DNA of 64,000 nucleotides from CAVSPO01 sp963730005 (GTDB lineage: Bacteria > Actinomycetota > Actinomycetes > Propionibacteriales > Propionibacteriaceae). Location: the NCBI GenBank assembly GCA_963730005.1, contig CAVSPO010000023.1, positions 62,001-126,000 of the forward strand. The letters are read 5' to 3'. The translations under genes were made by a program, and so were the position numbers. The notes beneath the pieces are model-generated. The model had not been told where the DNA came from and made no database searches. It saw only the letters and a list, made by a program, of their open reading frames with translations. This document shows, one piece after another, positions 60,684 through 64,000 of the stretch. Numbering within the stretch: the stretch's first letter is position 1; every line of letters begins with the position of its first letter.

Positions 60684-62083
60684 AGTCCAGCAACGGCGAC
60701 GTTCAGCCGGATCGTGCCGCCGCGGACGACGATGAGGTGCAGGACGTGGCACCGCTCCCGGAACGGCAGCAGGAGTCCCGTCAACCATTGGGTCCGGCGT
60801 CCTACGCGGGCTACGCCGCCGGTGACGTCGCCAACAACCTGGTGTTCACGTTCCAGGCGGTGTTCCTGCTCATCTACTACACCAATGTGGCCCGCTTGTC
60901 GGCGTTCGACGTGGGTGTGCTGTTGCTCGGCGTACGCATCTGGTCCGGCGGATGCGACCTGCTTGCCGGGCGCCTGGTGGACACCCGAGTGTCGCCGCGC
61001 GGCCGGTTCCGGCCCTACCTGCTGTGGGCGACCGCCCCGCTGCTGATTGCCTCGGTGGCCGTCTTCACCGTGCCGGCGTTCAACTCCTACGGAGCGCGGC
61101 TGGCCTACGCGTGGGTGACGAGCATGATCATGATGCTGTTCTACTCACTGACCACGATTCCCTACGCGTCGCTGGCCTCTGCCATGACCACCGACCGGGT
61201 GGAACGGGTGGGGCTGAACTCCTACCGGATGGGGGCGGTGATGACCGTTCAGATCGTCCTCGCCGTGATCATCTCCCCCCAGATCACCCGGTTGGGCGCC
61301 GATCCCGCTGCGCTGCAACGGTTCTTCACGCTGGTCGCCCTCGTTTTCGTGGTGATCGGCATGGCCCTGTACCTGGTGTGCTATCGAACGTGTCAGGAGG
61401 CTGTGCAGACGCCGACCGAGTCGGTTTCCCTGGCCGAGACAGTCGCGGCCGTTCGCGCCAACAGGCCATTGGGTGTGCTGTGCGTCTCGTCGGTGGTTCT
61501 GCTCACCGGCCAGTTCGCCATCATGAACGCGCAGGCGCATTATGCGACCCTCGTCCTGGGGAACTCCGGCCTGCTGGCGTGGTTCACCGCTGCCATGGCG
61601 GCCAGTTCCTTGTTGATGATGCCCCTCGCCCCGCGCCTCGTCGCGCGCTGGGACGTGCGACGCGTCTATCTCAGCCTGGCGGCGGTGAGCTCGTTGGGCA
61701 TGGCGGGGTTGGCGCTGGCCCCGGCCAGCGTCCCTTTCGTGGTCTGCTGTTTTGCCGTGCAGGGGCTCGGCAACGGCGCGCTCAACTCGCTGATGTACGC
61801 CTTGGCTGCCGAGTGCGTCGATCATGGCCGGCGGGTGACGGGCGTGTCGGTGCCGGGTGCGGTGTTCTCCAGTTACCAGCTCAGCCGCAAGATCGCCCAG
61901 GCCCTGGCAGGCGGGCTGGTCGGCTGGGGTCTCGGTCTGGGCGGCGTCGACGCTGCGACCCTGCCGGGAGATCCTGCCGCCGTGAGCGTCCTGGTGTGGG
62001 TGACCGGGTTGGTTCCAGCGGCGCTGGTGGTGTCAGGAGGCCTGCTGATCCGCTTCTTTCCCGGTCCTGGTGCGCGGCGCTGA
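60680..62083 (+). CDS. GPH-type (glycoside/cation symporter-like) MFS transporter
   Basis: About 467 residues if started at the TTG that overlaps the M20 stop; a downstream GTG could be the real start because the first 45 residues are polar and poorly conserved. After GPASYAGYAAGDVANNLVFTFQ, the typical GPH opening, about 12 hydrophobic segments follow, with DTRVSPRGRFRPYLLW in the loop 2-3 position and SLTTIPYASLASAMT, also a family mark. It likely imports a sugar or related solute with a cation. Coupling to a peptidase suggests a shared nutrient. Confidence 0.82.
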   Translation: MKSSNGDVQPDRAAADDDEVQDVAPLPERQQESRQPLGPASYAGYAAGDVANNLVFTFQAVFLLIYYTNVARLSAFDVGVLLLGVRIWSGGCDLLAGRLVDTRVSPRGRFRPYLLWATAPLLIASVAVFTVPAFNSYGARLAYAWVTSMIMMLFYSLTTIPYASLASAMTTDRVERVGLNSYRMGAVMTVQIVLAVIISPQITRLGADPAALQRFFTLVALVFVVIGMALYLVCYRTCQEAVQTPTESVSLAETVAAVRANRPLGVLCVSSVVLLTGQFAIMNAQAHYATLVLGNSGLLAWFTAAMAASSLLMMPLAPRLVARWDVRRVYLSLAAVSSLGMAGLALAPASVPFVVCCFAVQGLGNGALNSLMYALAAECVDHGRRVTGVSVPGAVFSSYQLSRKIAQALAGGLVGWGLGLGGVDAATLPGDPAAVSVLVWVTGLVPAALVVSGGLLIRFFPGPGARR

Positions 62084-62108
62084 ACCGGGTTCCCCAGGCT
62101 GCGGGGGG

Positions 62109-62114
62109 TAGAGT
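62109..62114 (+). promoter_or_regulatory. Candidate -10 box for purF
   Basis: TAGAGT, six bases (GTCCGA), then GTG at 62121; leaderless spacing. Confidence 0.5.
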
Positions 62115-62120
62115 GTCCGA

Positions 62121-63617
62121 GTGGTGCTACGCGGTGACGGCCGGCTGACGACGGAGCTCGACTCCGACCGGCCCCAGGATGAGTGCGGTGTCTTCGGGGT
62201 CTATGCCCCAGGTGAGGCAGTCTCGAAACTGACCTACTTCGGTTTGTTCGCGCTGCAACACCGGGGTCAGGAGTCGGCCGGCATCGCTGTCAGCAACGGC
62301 CATCGCATCATGGTGTTCAAGGACATGGGGCTGGTCAGCCAGGTGTTCGACGAGACCACCCTGAGCTCACTGCCGGGCCACATCGCGATCGGGCACACCC
62401 GCTACTCCACCACCGGTGCCAGCGTGTGGCAGAACGCCCAGCCCACGTTCCGCACCACCTCCGAGGGCAGCGTCGCGCTCGCCCACAACGGCAATCTCAC
62501 CAACACCGACGAGCTGGAGGCCCTGCTCGTCGAGTTCGGCACCGATGTGCCCACCAAGAAGTCGATGGACTCCACGAACGACACCGAGCTGGTGTCGGCA
62601 CTGATGGGCACCTATCCAGGGTTGACCTGGGAGCAGATCTTTCTCGATCTGCTGCCCAGACTGGAGGGGGCCTTCAGCCTGGTCTGCCTGACCGACAACA
62701 CCCTGTACGCCGCGCGTGACCGCCACGGGGTGCGCCCCCTGGTGCTGGGGCGGCTGGAGAACGGTTGGGTGGTGGCCTCCGAGACCGCAGCGCTGGACAT
62801 CGTCGGTGCTTCCTTCGTGCGCGAGATCGATCCCGGGGAGCTCGTCGTCATCGGCGAGGCCGGCATCAGGAGCAAGCGGTTCGCCGATGCCACGCCCAGG
62901 GGCTGCCTCTTCGAGTACGTGTACCTGGCCCGCCCGGACACCCGGATTGCCGGCCGCAACGTGCACAGCACCAGGCTGGCGATCGGGCGCCAACTGGCCA
63001 AGGAGTACCCGGTGGCGGCAGACCTGGTGATGCCGGTGCCCGAGTCCGGAACCCCGGCCGCACTGGGCTACGCCCGGGAGTCAGGCATCCCGTTCGGTTT
63101 CGGGCTCGTCAAGAACAGCTACGTGGGCCGCACCTTCATCCAGCCGACCAACACCATCCGACAGCTCGGTATCCGGCTCAAGCTGAATCCGTTGCGCGAA
63201 GTGATCGCGGGGCAGCGGCTGGTGGTCGTCGACGACTCGATCGTGCGTGGCAACACCCAACGCGCTCTGATCCGGATGCTGCGTGAGGCGGGGGCCGCCG
63301 AGGTGCACGTGCGTATCAGCAGCCCCCCGGTGGAGTGGCCCTGCTTCTACGGCATCGATTTCGCCACCCGCGCCGAGCTGATCGCCCCGGGATTGAGCGT
63401 GGACGACATTGCTCGTTCCATCGGCGCCGACTCGCTGGGCTTCATCAGTCTTCAGGGGTTGGTGGAAGCGGTCGGAGTCCCGGCCGAGCAACTGTGCCGT
63501 GCCTGCTTCGACGGCCACTACCCGATCAAGGTGCCAGCGACGGCCGCCAGCATCCTGGGCATCGACCAGCCTGCCGGGATCCCGGGCATCGACAAGCACG
63601 TTCAGGAGGACTCATGA
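62121..63617 (+). CDS. purF: Amidophosphoribosyltransferase
   Basis: 498 residues. A 21-residue propeptide precedes the catalytic Cys22 in DECGVFGVYAPGE, which becomes the N-terminal nucleophile. ALQHRGQESAGIAVS, the PRPP loop LVVVDDSIVRGNT and the Cys pair in LCRACFDGHYPI show the Fe-S-containing Bacillus-type PurF. It makes phosphoribosylamine from PRPP and glutamine, the first step of purine synthesis. ATGA overlap with purM. Confidence 0.96.
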   Translation: MVLRGDGRLTTELDSDRPQDECGVFGVYAPGEAVSKLTYFGLFALQHRGQESAGIAVSNGHRIMVFKDMGLVSQVFDETTLSSLPGHIAIGHTRYSTTGASVWQNAQPTFRTTSEGSVALAHNGNLTNTDELEALLVEFGTDVPTKKSMDSTNDTELVSALMGTYPGLTWEQIFLDLLPRLEGAFSLVCLTDNTLYAARDRHGVRPLVLGRLENGWVVASETAALDIVGASFVREIDPGELVVIGEAGIRSKRFADATPRGCLFEYVYLARPDTRIAGRNVHSTRLAIGRQLAKEYPVAADLVMPVPESGTPAALGYARESGIPFGFGLVKNSYVGRTFIQPTNTIRQLGIRLKLNPLREVIAGQRLVVVDDSIVRGNTQRALIRMLREAGAAEVHVRISSPPVEWPCFYGIDFATRAELIAPGLSVDDIARSIGADSLGFISLQGLVEAVGVPAEQLCRACFDGHYPIKVPATAASILGIDQPAGIPGIDKHVQEDS

Positions 63618-64000
63618 GCGAACCACAACAGAGCGCCTATGCGTTGGCAGGCGTCGACATCGAAGCCGGCGATCGTGCCGTTGAGTTGATGAAGGGTCAC
63701 ATCGCCCGCACCCGGCGCCCGGAAGTGATCGGTGGCATCGGTGGTTTTGCCGGGTTGTTCGACGTCAGCGCGCTGAAGCTCTACCGGCAACCGGTGCTGG
63801 CCACCAGCACCGATGGCGTCGGGACCAAGGTGGCGATCGCCCAGGCGATGGACAAGCACGACACCATCGGTTTCGACCTGGTCGGCATGCTGGTCGACGA
63901 CCTGGTCGTCTGCGGCGCCGAGCCGCTGTTTCTCACCGACTACATCGCCTGCGGGCACGTCGTGCCGGAGCGAATCGCCGCCATCGTCAAGGGCATCGCA
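63614..64000 (+). CDS. purM: Phosphoribosylformylglycinamidine cyclo-ligase, 3' end cut by window edge
   Basis: 129 residues visible from ATG in an ATGA overlap with purF, behind CAGGAGG. SAYALAGVDIEAGDRAVELM, GGIGGFAGLFDVS, TSTDGVGTKVAIA and MLVDDLVVCGAEPLFLTDYIA are typical of PurM. It closes the imidazole ring to give AIR. The gene continues beyond the window. Confidence 0.95.
   Translation, partial: MSEPQQSAYALAGVDIEAGDRAVELMKGHIARTRRPEVIGGIGGFAGLFDVSALKLYRQPVLATSTDGVGTKVAIAQAMDKHDTIGFDLVGMLVDDLVVCGAEPLFLTDYIACGHVVPERIAAIVKGIA

Overview
This window looks like a chromosomal stretch of a high-GC Gram-positive bacterium (Actinomycetota), most plausibly of the Propionibacteriales/Mycobacteriales type. 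The support is a mycothiol synthase (mshD), a GlnR-like regulator next to mshD, a ppk1-mutT1 pair in the mycobacterial order, a PknG-type kinase beside a GlnX-like membrane protein, a purS/purQ/purL purine pathway, and many genes that start directly at the predicted transcription start. The exact genus cannot be read from the sequence. No rRNA, tRNA, CRISPR array, phage or insertion sequence was seen. No gap between genes exceeds about 255 bp; the largest are 28245-28497 and 42615-42864.

Layout. 1-4664: 3'-truncated giant single-chain biotin-dependent acyl-CoA carboxylase. 4783-13576 (minus): phosphate and polyphosphate block, with pstSCAB under a candidate PHO box and an operon of GlnR-like regulator, mshD, ppk1 and a Nudix/phosphatase. 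13728-14992: hisI-hisG. 15097-18543 (minus): a four-gene coupled operon of alpha/beta hydrolase, condensation-type acyltransferase, zinc-ribbon membrane protein and dtd, with a tandemly repeated 3' end. 18609-20516: GNAT, small membrane protein, nitrobindin-like and YgfZ-like genes. 20527-25757: GH13 glycosidase, L,D-transpeptidase lipoprotein, typA, ketopantoate reductase. 25867-28244: reactive-sulfur module (small zinc protein, CoA-disulfide/persulfide reductase-rhodanese fusion, CstR-like repressor) with two matching operators.

28498-40813: the most interesting region, nine co-directional, mostly stop/start-overlapping genes: TelA-family protein, unknown, AAA+ ATPase, four-TM GlnX-like sensor, helical protein, PknG-like kinase with zinc ribbons and TPR tail, PP2C phosphatase, von Willebrand A protein and FHA protein. 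Kinase, phosphatase and FHA reader share near-identical GYCDVCG-type zinc ribbons. It reads as a self-contained signalling system that joins the mycobacterial PknG/GlnX theme to the TelA/vWA/PP2C/kinase theme of Ter-type stress systems.

40984-64000: purine biosynthesis (purA, purD, purB, purC, purS, purQ, purL, purF, purM) interspersed with a CsbD protein, hybrid cluster protein, a MacB-type exporter flanked by two adaptors, a gamma-carbonic-anhydrase-like gene, a DUF2207-like membrane protein, a BadF/NAG-kinase-like ATPase, an M20 peptidase and a GPH-type transporter. purC, and probably the carbonic-anhydrase-like gene, carry one-base frameshifts about 1.8 kb apart, which suggests local sequence errors or recent decay.
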